This document shows, piece by piece, positions 8,283 to 16,698 of a stretch of DNA of 64,000 nt. Each line of letters starts with the position of its first letter. The first letter of the stretch is position 1. This DNA comes from Spinactinospora alkalitolerans (GTDB taxonomy: Bacteria; Actinomycetota; Actinomycetes; Streptosporangiales; Streptosporangiaceae): assembly GCF_013408795.1 (NCBI RefSeq), contig NZ_JACCCC010000001.1, positions 1,798,001 through 1,862,000 on the forward strand. The letters are read 5' to 3'. Both the position numbers and the translations under genes were made by a program. A model generated the notes under the pieces. That model did not search any database. It was not told the DNA's origin and was given only the letters and a program-made list of their open reading frames with translations.

Positions 8283-9074
8283 ATGCGCGTGGCACTGTGC
8301 CAGATCGCCTCGTCCACCGACCCCGCCGCGAACCTGGGGCTGATCGAGGCCGCGGTCAAGGAGGCCGCGGCCGCGGGCGCCCGCCTGGCGGTCCTGCCCG
8401 AGGCGGCCATGGCGCACTTCGGCTCCGACCTCGCCGAGGTCGCCGAACCGGTGGACGGGCCGTGGGCCTCCCGGGTGACCGGGATCGCCCATGGCCACGG
8501 CGTCGCCGTCGTCGCCGGAATGTTCACCCCCGGCCCGGAGGGGCGGGTCCGCAACATCCTGCTCGCCGCCGGCCCGGGGGTCGCCGCCACCTACCAGAAG
8601 ATCCACGTCTACGACGCTTTCGGGCACCGCGAATCCGACTCGGTCGAGCCGGGCCGCATTCCGGTCTCGTTCGAGCTGGACGGATTCCGGTTCGGCCTGG
8701 CGACCTGCTACGACGTGCGGTTTCCCGAGCTCTTCCGCCGCCTGGCCCGCAACGGCGCGCACGCGGTCATCGTGTGCGCGGCGTGGGGTGCGGGGGAGGG
8801 CAAGCGCGAACAGTGGGAGCTGCTGACCCGGGCACGCGGCCTGGACTCCACCGCGTGGGTGCTCGCCTGCGGACAGGCCGACCCGGCCGCAGTGGGCGAG
8901 ACGGTCACGGGGTCGGCGCCCCGCGGCATCGGCCACAGCACCGTGGTCGCGCCCGACGGGACGGTGGCGGCCCGGCTGGACGCGGCCCCGTCGGTCCTGG
9001 TGGCCGACATCGACGCCGACCGCGTCAGCGCCGTCCGCACCGCGATCCCGGTCCTCGCCAACGCGCGCCTGTGA
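8283..9074 (+). CDS. carbon-nitrogen hydrolase (nitrilase superfamily amidase)
   Basis: A 263-residue hydrolase of amides or carbamoyl compounds. The Glu-Lys-Cys catalytic triad is visible: E40 in VLPEAAM, K106 in YQKIHVYDAFG, and C142 in LATCYDVRFPELF. Length and motifs are closest to the Nit1/omega-amidase branch (deaminated glutathione or alpha-ketoglutaramate amidases). ATG at 8283 follows a strong AGGAGGG. It is divergent from gntR, and its promoter carries the shared TGTATAC motif. A catabolic amidase working with the nearby MHS importer and DUF2848 protein is more likely than a metabolite-repair role. Confidence 0.9.
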   Translation: MRVALCQIASSTDPAANLGLIEAAVKEAAAAGARLAVLPEAAMAHFGSDLAEVAEPVDGPWASRVTGIAHGHGVAVVAGMFTPGPEGRVRNILLAAGPGVAATYQKIHVYDAFGHRESDSVEPGRIPVSFELDGFRFGLATCYDVRFPELFRRLARNGAHAVIVCAAWGAGEGKREQWELLTRARGLDSTAWVLACGQADPAAVGETVTGSAPRGIGHSTVVAPDGTVAARLDAAPSVLVADIDADRVSAVRTAIPVLANARL

Positions 9075-9080
9075 ACCTGC

Positions 9081-9122
9081 GCGCGCCGGACCCGCCGCCG
9101 ATGAGGCGGCTGCGGGTCCGGC
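9081..9122. terminator. bidirectional hairpin terminator
   Basis: A perfect 13-bp stem (GCGCCGGACCCGC / GCGGGTCCGGCGC) lies between the convergent nitrilase and xylanase genes. It has no U-tract on either side. Confidence 0.7.
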
Positions 9123-9169
9123 GCGGGGCTCGGTCGTCCACCGCGGTCGGGCCGCGGTGACCGGATCTC

Positions 9170-10306
9170 CTAGCGCCGCTGCGCGTCCTTCAGGGGGGAC
9201 TGCAGGGCGAAGAAGGAGGGCTTGCGGGTGTAGTCGTCGGTCATCACCGTCGCCGAGCCCTCCCCCTCGAAGAACACCGGGACCCAGGAGTACTTGTCGG
9301 TGAAGCCCCAGATCGTGAAGGAGTCGCAGCCCTCCACCTCCAGGCACGCCGACAGCGCCCGCCGGTAGTAGTCGGCCTGCCTGTCCATCTGTGCGTCGGT
9401 CGGCTGCCCGCTCTCCGGCACGTCCATGCGCACGTCCAGCTCGGTGACGGCCGTGGCGAGGCCGAGCTCGTCGAACCGGCGCAGGTTCTCCTCCAGGTCG
9501 CTCGGGAAGCCGTACCGGAGGCTCAGGTGCGCCTGCGTGGAGAACCCGTGTACCGGCACGTCCTGGGCGAGCAGGTCCTGGGCGAGCGCGTAGTAGGCGT
9601 CGCTCTTGGCGTTGACGCCCTCGACGCCGTAGTCGTTGAAGAACAGCTCCGCCTGCGGGTCGGCCTCGTGCGTCCAGCGGAAGGCGTCGGCGATGATGCC
9701 CGGCCCGAGCTCGCGGATCCAGATGTTGTCCTCGGTGCGCAGGTCGCCCTGCTCGTCGAAGATCTCGTTGGCCACGTCCCACTGCTGGATCCGACCGGAG
9801 TAGCGGCCGACGACGGTCGTGATGTGGTCGTGCAGGATGGCGCGCAGCTCCTCGTCGGAGAAGTCGCCCTCCTCCAGCCAGGCCGGGTTCTGGCTGTGCC
9901 ACAGGAGCGTGTGCCCGCGCACGACCTGGTCGTTGCGCTCGGCGAAGTCGACGATGGCGTCGGCCGTCTCGAAGTCGTAGCGGTCCCGCTCGGGGTGGAT
10001 GTACTCCCACTTCATCTGGTTCTCGGGGGAGACCGAGCTGAACTGGCGCGCCAGGATCTTCCGGTACCGCCTGTCCGAGGTGAAGGGGTCCGGGTAGTCC
10101 TGGTCGACGTGGTGGCCGCCGCCGGCGACGGCGGTGCCGATGACGAAGCCCTCGGGGGCGGCCCAGCGCAGCCGGTCGAACCTGGCGTTGGAGTGGGGCG
10201 CGGCCTGGTGGTCGGAGGACGGATCGGCGGTGGCCGGCACCGCCGCCAGCGGCAGGGACAGGGCGGCCGTGGCGAACGCGGTGGTGACGAAGCGGATGGG
10301 TTTCAT
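9170..10306 (-). CDS. secreted endo-1,4-beta-xylanase, GH10
   Basis: A 378-residue glycoside hydrolase family 10 enzyme that cleaves xylan backbones outside the cell. A signal peptide (residues 1-27, MKPIRF then a hydrophobic run ending AVPATA) precedes a complete TIM barrel. The general acid/base is E181 in WDVANE, the nucleophile is E289 in VTELD, and HTLLWHSQNPAW at 132-143 forms the -1 subsite. There is no carbohydrate-binding module, so it acts as a bare catalytic domain. It is divergent from a LacI regulator with a 14-bp palindrome before its start, and heads a block of secreted plant cell-wall enzymes. Confidence 0.95.
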   Translation of the reverse strand: MKPIRFVTTAFATAALSLPLAAVPATADPSSDHQAAPHSNARFDRLRWAAPEGFVIGTAVAGGGHHVDQDYPDPFTSDRRYRKILARQFSSVSPENQMKWEYIHPERDRYDFETADAIVDFAERNDQVVRGHTLLWHSQNPAWLEEGDFSDEELRAILHDHITTVVGRYSGRIQQWDVANEIFDEQGDLRTEDNIWIRELGPGIIADAFRWTHEADPQAELFFNDYGVEGVNAKSDAYYALAQDLLAQDVPVHGFSTQAHLSLRYGFPSDLEENLRRFDELGLATAVTELDVRMDVPESGQPTDAQMDRQADYYRRALSACLEVEGCDSFTIWGFTDKYSWVPVFFEGEGSATVMTDDYTRKPSFFALQSPLKDAQRR

Positions 10307-10341
10307 AGGGGGACTCCCATTCGGTCAGCCGGTGATAACTT

Positions 10342-10355
10342 CCGGAAAGTTCCGG
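10342..10355. promoter_or_regulatory. putative LacI-family operator CCGGAA-AG-TTCCGG
   Basis: A perfect 14-bp palindrome lies 36 bases before the xylanase start. The identical architecture, CCGGAA-NN-TTCCGG, precedes the deacetylase at 11570. The size is typical for LacI dimers, and the lacI gene between the two sites is the obvious regulator. Confidence 0.65.
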
Positions 10356-10473
10356 GTGTGGAGACGATGGACGATAAGCGCAAGTCAGGCGGGGCGTCAA
10401 TACCCGTCCGGATCCCCGCGCGATCGCAGTCGTCTCCCGCGCTCGTACTCTGGGTGGGTACAAAGGAGGAGCA

Positions 10474-11505
10474 GTGGCCGACATCCCGATCCGAGCCGTG
10501 ACCATCTCCGCCATCGCCGCGGAGGCGGGCGTCTCCGCGCCGACGGTCTCGCGCGTTCTCAACGGGCGGGGCGACGTGGCCCCGAACACCCGCGAGCGCA
10601 TCGAGACCCTGCTGCGCGTCCACGGCTACCGGCGCCGCGGCAGTCGGGCCGATGAGCGGGTCGGCCTGCTGGACCTCGTCTTCAACGACCTGGACAGCCC
10701 GTGGGCGGTCGAGATCATCCGCGGCGTCGAGGACGCCGCGCACGCGGCGGGCAGCGGCATCGTGGTGTCGGCCATCCACCGGCGGGCGAGCTCGACCCGA
10801 CAGTGGCTGCGCAACGTCCGCTCGCGCACCAGCGACGGCGCCATCCTCGTGACCACGGACCTGGATTCCGCCCTGCGCACGGAGCTGGAGGACCTGGACC
10901 TCCCCGCCGTCGTGATCGACCCGGTCGGCGTGCCCGACCTGGCCGTGCCCACGATCGGCTGCACCAACTGGGCCGGCGGGCTCAGCGCGACCGACCACCT
11001 GATCGGCCTCGGGCACCGGCGCATCGCCTTCGTCGCGGGCCGCCCCGAACTGTGGTGCAGCCGGGCCCGCCTCGACGGCTACCGGGCCGGGCTGGAGACC
11101 GCGGGCCTGGACTTCGACGGCGAGCTGGTCGTGCCGGGCGAGTTCGACTACGAGTCCGGCTTCCGCGCGGCCGAGCAGCTGTTCGACCTCGGGGAGCCGC
11201 CGACGGCCGTGTTCGCCGCCAGCGACCAGATGGCCCTCGGGGTCTACGAGGCCCTGCGCCTGCGCGGCCTGCGTGTACCCGGCGATGTCAGCGTGATCGG
11301 CTTCGACGACCTGCCGGAGACCCGCTGGTCCTCACCACCGCTGACGACGGTGCGCCAGCCGCTGGCCGAGATGGGCAGGCTCGCGGTGCGCACCGTGCAC
11401 CGGCTCGTGCGGCGCGAGGCGATCGAGAGCCCGCGGATCGAGCTGGCGACCGAACTCGTCATCCGGGACAGCAGCGCTGCGCCGCCCGCGGCGGCCGGAG
11501 GCTGA
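10474..11505 (+). CDS. LacI family transcriptional regulator
   Basis: A 343-residue repressor. The N-terminal helix-turn-helix and hinge helix are at residues 8-60 (ISAIAAEAGVSAPTVSRVLN, then PNTRERIETLLRVHGY). The periplasmic-binding-like core carries VGLLDLVFNDLDSPWAVEI, the RRIAFVAGRPE segment and the closing SVIGFDDLPETRWSSPPLTTVRQP. GTG at 10474 follows a strong AAAGGAGGA. It stands between the divergent xylanase and the co-oriented deacetylase, each preceded by the same palindrome. It probably represses both until a xylo-oligosaccharide is present. The inducer is inferred from the neighbouring enzymes. Confidence 0.93.
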   Translation: MADIPIRAVTISAIAAEAGVSAPTVSRVLNGRGDVAPNTRERIETLLRVHGYRRRGSRADERVGLLDLVFNDLDSPWAVEIIRGVEDAAHAAGSGIVVSAIHRRASSTRQWLRNVRSRTSDGAILVTTDLDSALRTELEDLDLPAVVIDPVGVPDLAVPTIGCTNWAGGLSATDHLIGLGHRRIAFVAGRPELWCSRARLDGYRAGLETAGLDFDGELVVPGEFDYESGFRAAEQLFDLGEPPTAVFAASDQMALGVYEALRLRGLRVPGDVSVIGFDDLPETRWSSPPLTTVRQPLAEMGRLAVRTVHRLVRREAIESPRIELATELVIRDSSAAPPAAAGG

Positions 11506-11569
11506 CGGCACGATCCGCGCCGAGGCCGTTGACACCGCGGCCCGGCACTCCTTAGGTTGCCTTTGCATT

Positions 11570-11583
11570 CCGGAATCTTCCGG
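11570..11583. promoter_or_regulatory. putative LacI-family operator CCGGAA-TC-TTCCGG
   Basis: A perfect palindrome lies 29 bases before the deacetylase GTG, matching the xylanase site at 10342-10355 except in the two-base centre. Confidence 0.65.
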
Positions 11584-11611
11584 AAGTATCGCCGCGGCCA
11601 AGGAGGCCTGT

Positions 11612-12343
11612 GTGACGACCACTCGCGGACGTTCTCGGATGCGGGGCCGCCTCCCCGCACTCCTGCTCACCATCGGGTTCGCCCTCTGCGCCGCGACCCC
11701 GGCGCAGGCCCACCCGACCCCGCCGGGCCCCAACGGACCCGCCACCCCCGACATCGTCGACTCGACGCAGCGGGGCGGCCGGGCCGTGGCCCTCACCTTC
11801 GACGACGGGCCCGACCCGCGCAACACGCCCCGGCTGCTCGACGTGCTGCGCGAGCACCGCGTCAAGGCCGTGTTCTGCCTGTGGGGCGAGCACGTGCGAC
11901 AGCACCCCGAGATCGTCCGGCGGATCGCGGCGGACGGGCACACGCTGTGCAACCACACGATGAACCACGACGACATGAGCACCTGGCCGCCGGAGGACAT
12001 CCGTGCGGACCTGCTGGCGACCAACGCGGCGATCCGCGAGGCGGTGCCGCACGCCCGCATCCCCTACTTCCGGGCGCCCTACGGCGCCTGGGGGCGGACG
12101 CCCGAGGTGGCGGCCGAGCTGGGCATGCAGCCACTGGGCTGGAGCCTGGCCGTCGAGGACTGGGTTCCGCCCGGCACCGACGAGCTCGTCCGGCGCCTGG
12201 AGGAGGGCGTCACGCCGAGGTCGGTGGTGCTCCTGCACGACGGTGGGGGCGACCGCAGCCAGACGGTCGCCGCCGTGGCCGGCGTCGTTCCGGGGCTGAA
12301 GTCCGACGGGTGGCACTTCGCCCGTCCCGCCCGGCGCGGGTAG
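11612..12343 (+). CDS. secreted polysaccharide deacetylase (NodB domain, CE4)
   Basis: A 243-residue exported carbohydrate esterase of the CE4 type. A signal peptide ends near residue 33 (ATPAQA). The NodB motifs are all present: TFDDGPD at 62-68 with the catalytic and metal-binding Asp pair, H115 and H119 in HTMNH for the metal, RAPYGAW at 154-160, and LHDGGG at 208-213. Given the xylanase, esterase and rhamnogalacturonan lyase around it and the shared operator, acetyl-xylan is the likely substrate, though chitin oligomers cannot be excluded. GTG at 11612 has AAGGAGG upstream. It is followed within 25 bases by the SGNH esterase gene. Confidence 0.92.
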   Translation: MTTTRGRSRMRGRLPALLLTIGFALCAATPAQAHPTPPGPNGPATPDIVDSTQRGGRAVALTFDDGPDPRNTPRLLDVLREHRVKAVFCLWGEHVRQHPEIVRRIAADGHTLCNHTMNHDDMSTWPPEDIRADLLATNAAIREAVPHARIPYFRAPYGAWGRTPEVAAELGMQPLGWSLAVEDWVPPGTDELVRRLEEGVTPRSVVLLHDGGGDRSQTVAAVAGVVPGLKSDGWHFARPARRG

Positions 12344-12367
12344 TCACCGGTGGCTCAGGAGATGACC

Positions 12368-13672
12368 ATGGCCCGCATCCGCCCCCGGTGGCGTTCCGCC
12401 ACCGTCGTGGTGAGCGCGCTGCTTCTGCTCTGCGGCTGGACCGCCACCAGCGCCGCGGACGGCCCCGAGACCGACAACGCCCGCGGCGGCGGCACCTGGG
12501 TCGGCACCTGGGCGACCGTGCCGACGGCCACGCTGCCCACGGCGACCCCGGTCCTGCACGATGAGACCGTCCGGCAGATCGTCCACACCAGCATCGGCGG
12601 CGACCGGCTGCGCCTGCGGCTCACCAACGAGTTCGGCGAGACGCCGCTGCGCATCGGAGAGGTGCACGTGGCGCGCCGATCAGGCACGTCGGGAACCGGC
12701 ATCGACCCGGCCACCGACCGCACGGTCACCTTCGGCGGCCGCACGTCGGTGACCGTCCCGGCCGGCGCACCGATGGTCAGCGATCCGGTGCGGTTGGCGC
12801 TGCCCCCGCGCTCTGACCTGGTCGTGAGCGTCTACCTGCCGGAGAAGACCCCCGTGACCACCCTGCACGCCTTCTCCTACCAGGAGAACGCGGTGGCCGC
12901 CGGCAACGTCACCGGTGACGCGGCCGTCGAGGCGACCGAGACGCTCACCCAGTGGCACTTCCTCTCGGGCGTCAGCGTGCGCGCCCGCGGCAGGAGCACC
13001 GGGGCGGTCGTGGCGCTGGGCGACTCCATCACCGACGGCTCCGAGACCGAGGTCGACGCCAACCACCGGTGGCCCGACCTGCTCGCCGAACGCCTGCGGC
13101 ACACCGGCGTGCTGAACTCGGGGATCGCGGGCAACCGGCTCCTGCACGATCCCAACCCGCCCGAGGGGAGCGAGGCCGAGGACTACGCGGCGTTCTTCGG
13201 GCAGAGCGCTCTGCGCCGTTTCGACCGGGACGTGCTGGCGCAGCCGGGCGCGGGCCACGCCATCGTCCTGCTCGGGGTGAACGATCTCGGCCATCCCGGA
13301 ACCTCGGCCCCGCTCTCGGAGACCGTCACGGCCGAGGAGATCATCGGCGCGCACCGCCAGCTCATCACCCGCGCGCACGCCGCGGATCTGCGGATCTACG
13401 GCGGCACCATCCTGCCGTTCAAGGGCGACACGCTCGGGTTCCACAGCGAGGAGAACGAGGCCAAGCGGCAGGCGGTCAACGAGTGGATCCGCACGAGCGG
13501 GGAGTACGACGCCGTCATCGACTTCGACGAGGCGCTGCGCGACCCGGACGACCCGCTGCGCCTGCGGCCCGAGTACGACAGCGGTGACCACCTGCACCCC
13601 AACGACGCCGGTATGGCGGCCATGGCGGAGGCGATCCCCACTCAGCTGTTCCGCTCCGGGGGACGCGGGTAA
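12368..13672 (+). CDS. secreted SGNH/GDSL hydrolase with N-terminal beta domain
   Basis: A 434-residue exported esterase. The signal peptide covers residues 1-31 and is followed by a beta-rich domain of about 170 residues (WVGTWATVPTA, RLRLRLTNEFGETPLRIGEV). The SGNH core then carries the Ser in VALGDSITDG (S220), Gly/Asn in GIAGNRLL, N305 in LLGVNDLG, and the Asp-His pair in DHLHPND (D407, H410). ATG at 12368 is chosen for its spacing from AGGAG; ATG 12362 and GTG 12350 are poorer. It follows the deacetylase closely and is probably cotranscribed. An acetyl or feruloyl esterase on hemicellulose or pectin is likely, but the substrate is not readable. Confidence 0.9.
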   Translation: MARIRPRWRSATVVVSALLLLCGWTATSAADGPETDNARGGGTWVGTWATVPTATLPTATPVLHDETVRQIVHTSIGGDRLRLRLTNEFGETPLRIGEVHVARRSGTSGTGIDPATDRTVTFGGRTSVTVPAGAPMVSDPVRLALPPRSDLVVSVYLPEKTPVTTLHAFSYQENAVAAGNVTGDAAVEATETLTQWHFLSGVSVRARGRSTGAVVALGDSITDGSETEVDANHRWPDLLAERLRHTGVLNSGIAGNRLLHDPNPPEGSEAEDYAAFFGQSALRRFDRDVLAQPGAGHAIVLLGVNDLGHPGTSAPLSETVTAEEIIGAHRQLITRAHAADLRIYGGTILPFKGDTLGFHSEENEAKRQAVNEWIRTSGEYDAVIDFDEALRDPDDPLRLRPEYDSGDHLHPNDAGMAAMAEAIPTQLFRSGGRG

Positions 13673-14045
13673 GGGCCCCACGGGTACGGCGACGAGGATC
13701 AGGGGCCGTCAGAGCCCGGAAACGCTGCGGTATCGCGTTCGCCGCGGGTCGGAGGTCTGCTCTGACCCGCGGTGCCGTCGGTGGGCGGCAGCGGCGAACG
13801 GGCGCTGCGCCGCGCGTCCGGGGCCCGCCGGTTCCGCCCGGACCGGATAAAGCCCGAACCCTGCCGTCCGTGCCATCACGATGCCGACCACCTGCTGGCC
13901 GTGCCGGACTCTTTTCCGCTACCCTGTCGGAAAACGCTTTCCGTCTCATTCGAGCGGACCGTTCGATACGCGCGTCGCCGGGCGCCCGCGGTGCGCTGAT
14001 CGATTCCCCCGACCCCACCCCGACACCGAGAACCGGGAGGTTCCC
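13673..14045. other. intergenic region before the rhamnogalacturonan lyase
   Basis: This 373-base gap holds a 9-bp hairpin at 13742-13772 (CCGCGGGTC / GACCCGCGG), probably ending the esterase transcript. A LacI-like palindrome at 13928-13943 is listed separately. No convincing gene is seen. Confidence 0.6.
13928..13943. promoter_or_regulatory. putative LacI-family operator before PL11 gene
   Basis: CGGAAAACGCTTTCCG is an inverted repeat (CGGAAA / TTTCCG) with a central ACGC, the classic GGAAANCGNTTTCC look of LacI-family sites. It lies 103 bases before the lyase start. It differs from the CCGGAA-NN-TTCCGG sites, so another LacI protein outside the window may use it. Confidence 0.55.
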
Positions 14046-16376
14046 TTGGGGCAGGTTAAAACGATTCAGTTTCCATTGCGCCTCGTCCTCCGAACGCTGA
14101 CGGCCGGTGCGTGCGCGGCCGCCCTCGCGGTCACCGGCGCCGGAGCGGCTCACGCCGACCCGTCCGGCCACGACCGCGGCCACGCGGACGGCGCCCAACT
14201 GGAGGACCTGGACCGCGGGCTGGTCGCCGTCCCCACCGAGGAGGGCGTCTTCCTGAGCTGGCGGCTGCTGGGCCACGAGGTCAACGCCGCCACTCCGGCG
14301 GGCCTGAAATCGCCGGCCTTCCGCGTCTACCGCGACGGCCGCCGCATCGCCACCGTCACCGACAGCACCAACCACCTCGACACCGAGGGCTCGGCCGACG
14401 CCGAGTACCGCGTCGTCGCCGGAGGGCGCGACGGCACCGACACGTCGGCCGCGGTCTGGCCGCAGAACCACCACGACCTGCCGCTGCAGAAGCCGGAGGG
14501 CGGAGCCACCCCGGCCGGTGAGGAATACGGCTACACGGCCAACGACATGAGCGTCGGCGACGTCAACGGCGACGGCCGCTACGAGTACATCGTGAAGTGG
14601 GACCCGACCAACTCCAAAGACGTCTCCCAGGTCGGCTACACCGGCAACACCTACATCGACACCTACACCCGCGACGGCACCCTGCTGCACCGCATCGACC
14701 TGGGCGTCAACATCCGCTCAGGCGCGCATTACACGCAGTTCCTGGTCTACGACCTCGACGGCGACGGCCGCTCGGAGCTGATGTTCAAGACCGCCCCGGG
14801 CACCAGGACCATCACCTACGGCAAGGACGGCGAGGTGGAGTCCGAGGACCACATCACCATGCCGGCCGAGGACGTCGCTGCGGGCCACTCCCACAGCGAC
14901 GACCACCGCATGAGCGCCGATGACTACTACGACCACGTCGTGCAGATGTTCCGCGACTGGCACGAGCACCCCGAGGTCGTGGCCGGGAACTGGCCGGCCA
15001 CCCTGGAGGAGGCCTTCGGCATCGAGCCGGCCTACGACTACCCGCTCTCCCGCGAGGACGCCGAGGCGCTGGCCGACCACTTCATGGACACCTACGCGCC
15101 CGGCCGCAGCGACCGCAACCGGCTGCGCGAGTTCGAGGGCTTCGTCCTCACCGGGCCGGAGTACCTGACCGTGTTCGACGGCGCGACCGGCGCGGAGCTG
15201 GACACGGTCGACTACCGGCCCGCGCGCGGCGACGACGGCCTCATGTGGGGGGACTACGCGATGTCGCGCATCGAACCGGGCAACCGCGTCGACCGGTTCC
15301 TTTCGGGGGCGGCCTACCTGGACGGCACGCACCCGTCGGCGGTGTTCGCCCGCGGCTACTACACGCGCGCCACCCTGGCGGCCTACCGCTTCGACGGCGA
15401 GAACCTCACCGAGCAGTGGTTCGTCGACAGCGGGCACGCGCCGATGGCCAACCCGTTCAACGACGCCCCGCACGGGGTCGAGGGCACCGACCCCGAGTTC
15501 GGCACGCTGACCACGCAGGGCAACCACCAGATGAGCTCCGCCGACGTGGACGGCGACGGCAGGCAGGAGATCGTCTACGGCGCGGCCACCATCGACGACG
15601 ACGGCTCGCTGCTGTACTCCTCCTACGGCACCGGGCACCCCGACAGCGCGGTACCGGGCGAGCGGGTCAAGCTGGGCCACGGCGACGCCCTGCACGTCGG
15701 TGACTTCGACCCCGACCGGGACGGCATGGAGATCTGGGGCGTCCACGAGGGCGGCGCCTATGCGCCCTACGGGTTCGCGATGCGCGACGCCGCCACCGGC
15801 GAGGTCCTGTTCGGCGGATACACCGGCGTCGACACCGGGCGCGGGATGGTCGGCGACATCGACCCCGGCACTTCCGGCGTGGAGGCCTGGTCGTCCATGC
15901 CGCCCGACCAGGAGACCGACGCGGGCCTGTGGACGGCTGACGGAGAGTTCCTGGGCCGCGACGCCCCCGGCACGAACATGAGCATCCGCTGGGCGCCGGA
16001 CATGACCACGCAGATCGTCAACGGGCAGGAGGCGCCCACGGTCGACGACCGGCAGGAGGGCACGCTGCTCTCCGCCGAAGGCACCCTGACCAACAACGGG
16101 ACCAAGGGCAACCCGTCCCTGGTCGCCGACGTCTTCGGTGACTGGCGCGAGGAGCTGCTGCTGCGCACAGAGGATTCGGAGGCGATCCGGATCTACACCT
16201 CGACCGCGGTGACCGACCGCAAGCTCTACACCCTCATGCACGACCCGCAGTACCGGGTCGGCATCGCCGGGCAGCAGACGGCCTACAACCAGCCGGCGCA
16301 TCCGAGCTTCTATCTGGCCTCGGACACCGACTGGTCGCGGGTGCCCGTCCCCGACGCGGTCTACGCCGGCCGCTAG
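14046..16376 (+). CDS. secreted rhamnogalacturonan lyase, PL11
   Basis: A 776-residue exported lyase that cuts the rhamnose-galacturonate backbone of pectin by beta-elimination. A signal peptide (about residues 1-37, ending AGAAHA) precedes a beta-propeller PL11 domain with repeated calcium-type loops (DVNGDGRYEY, DLDGDGRSEL, DVDGDGRQEI). Family marks include GPEYLTVFDGATG, WGDYAMSRIEPGNRVDRFL and GNHQMSSADVDGDG. A segment of about 85 residues between roughly 275 and 360 (Asp/His-rich, helical) is extra relative to the Bacillus YesW pattern as I know it. No ATG or GTG fits; TTG at 14046 has GGGAGG five bases upstream. Confidence 0.92.
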   Translation: MGQVKTIQFPLRLVLRTLTAGACAAALAVTGAGAAHADPSGHDRGHADGAQLEDLDRGLVAVPTEEGVFLSWRLLGHEVNAATPAGLKSPAFRVYRDGRRIATVTDSTNHLDTEGSADAEYRVVAGGRDGTDTSAAVWPQNHHDLPLQKPEGGATPAGEEYGYTANDMSVGDVNGDGRYEYIVKWDPTNSKDVSQVGYTGNTYIDTYTRDGTLLHRIDLGVNIRSGAHYTQFLVYDLDGDGRSELMFKTAPGTRTITYGKDGEVESEDHITMPAEDVAAGHSHSDDHRMSADDYYDHVVQMFRDWHEHPEVVAGNWPATLEEAFGIEPAYDYPLSREDAEALADHFMDTYAPGRSDRNRLREFEGFVLTGPEYLTVFDGATGAELDTVDYRPARGDDGLMWGDYAMSRIEPGNRVDRFLSGAAYLDGTHPSAVFARGYYTRATLAAYRFDGENLTEQWFVDSGHAPMANPFNDAPHGVEGTDPEFGTLTTQGNHQMSSADVDGDGRQEIVYGAATIDDDGSLLYSSYGTGHPDSAVPGERVKLGHGDALHVGDFDPDRDGMEIWGVHEGGAYAPYGFAMRDAATGEVLFGGYTGVDTGRGMVGDIDPGTSGVEAWSSMPPDQETDAGLWTADGEFLGRDAPGTNMSIRWAPDMTTQIVNGQEAPTVDDRQEGTLLSAEGTLTNNGTKGNPSLVADVFGDWREELLLRTEDSEAIRIYTSTAVTDRKLYTLMHDPQYRVGIAGQQTAYNQPAHPSFYLASDTDWSRVPVPDAVYAGR

Positions 16377-16394
16377 CTCGCTGTTCAACCTCGG

Positions 16395-16428
16395 CCCGTG
16401 GTCGGATCACCGTTCCGGCCACGGGTTT
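16395..16428 (+). terminator. hairpin terminator after PL11 gene
   Basis: An 11-bp stem (CCCGTGGTCGG / CCGGCCACGGG, one G-T pair) is followed by a short TTT, 20 bases after the lyase stop. Confidence 0.7.
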
Positions 16429-16506
16429 CGCTGTTCCCCGGACAGCAGAACGGCCTGGGGCGATCATGTGCGCTGTCGAGACGCTGATGATCAAACAGGA
16501 GCCTTC

Positions 16507-16629
16507 ATGTACCTCATGCGCATCGGCCCCGCCTGGCTCGTCCGCTACCTCAGCCGTGTCATGGTCCTGGAGCCGGGCGACTTGATCTGCGCCGGCACTC
16601 CGGAGGGCACCGGGACGACGTCCGATCCT
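16507..16629 (+). pseudogene. relic of a fumarylacetoacetate hydrolase-family gene
   Basis: The frame from ATG 16507 reads WLVRYLSRVMVLEPGDLIC, then AGTPEGTG. This is the hallmark C-terminal segment of fumarylacetoacetate hydrolase family proteins (usually YLSQFMTLEPGDLISTGTP). Neither the preceding 150-200 residues of that fold nor the end is present, and the frame runs on into a tRNA gene. It is a fragment, probably left by a deletion or by recombination next to the tRNA cluster. Confidence 0.72.
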
Positions 16630-16698
16630 CGATGTCTCCCGCTGGGAGCCGAGCCGCAGTCCACAAAAACAGAGGAGTCCTCTGACCTGCGGCACTAC

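Noticed and set aside
9170-16376. Polysaccharide utilisation locus with SusC/D or a dedicated ABC importer
   Set aside because: No transporter or intracellular oligosaccharide hydrolase lies in this block; only secreted enzymes and a regulator are present.
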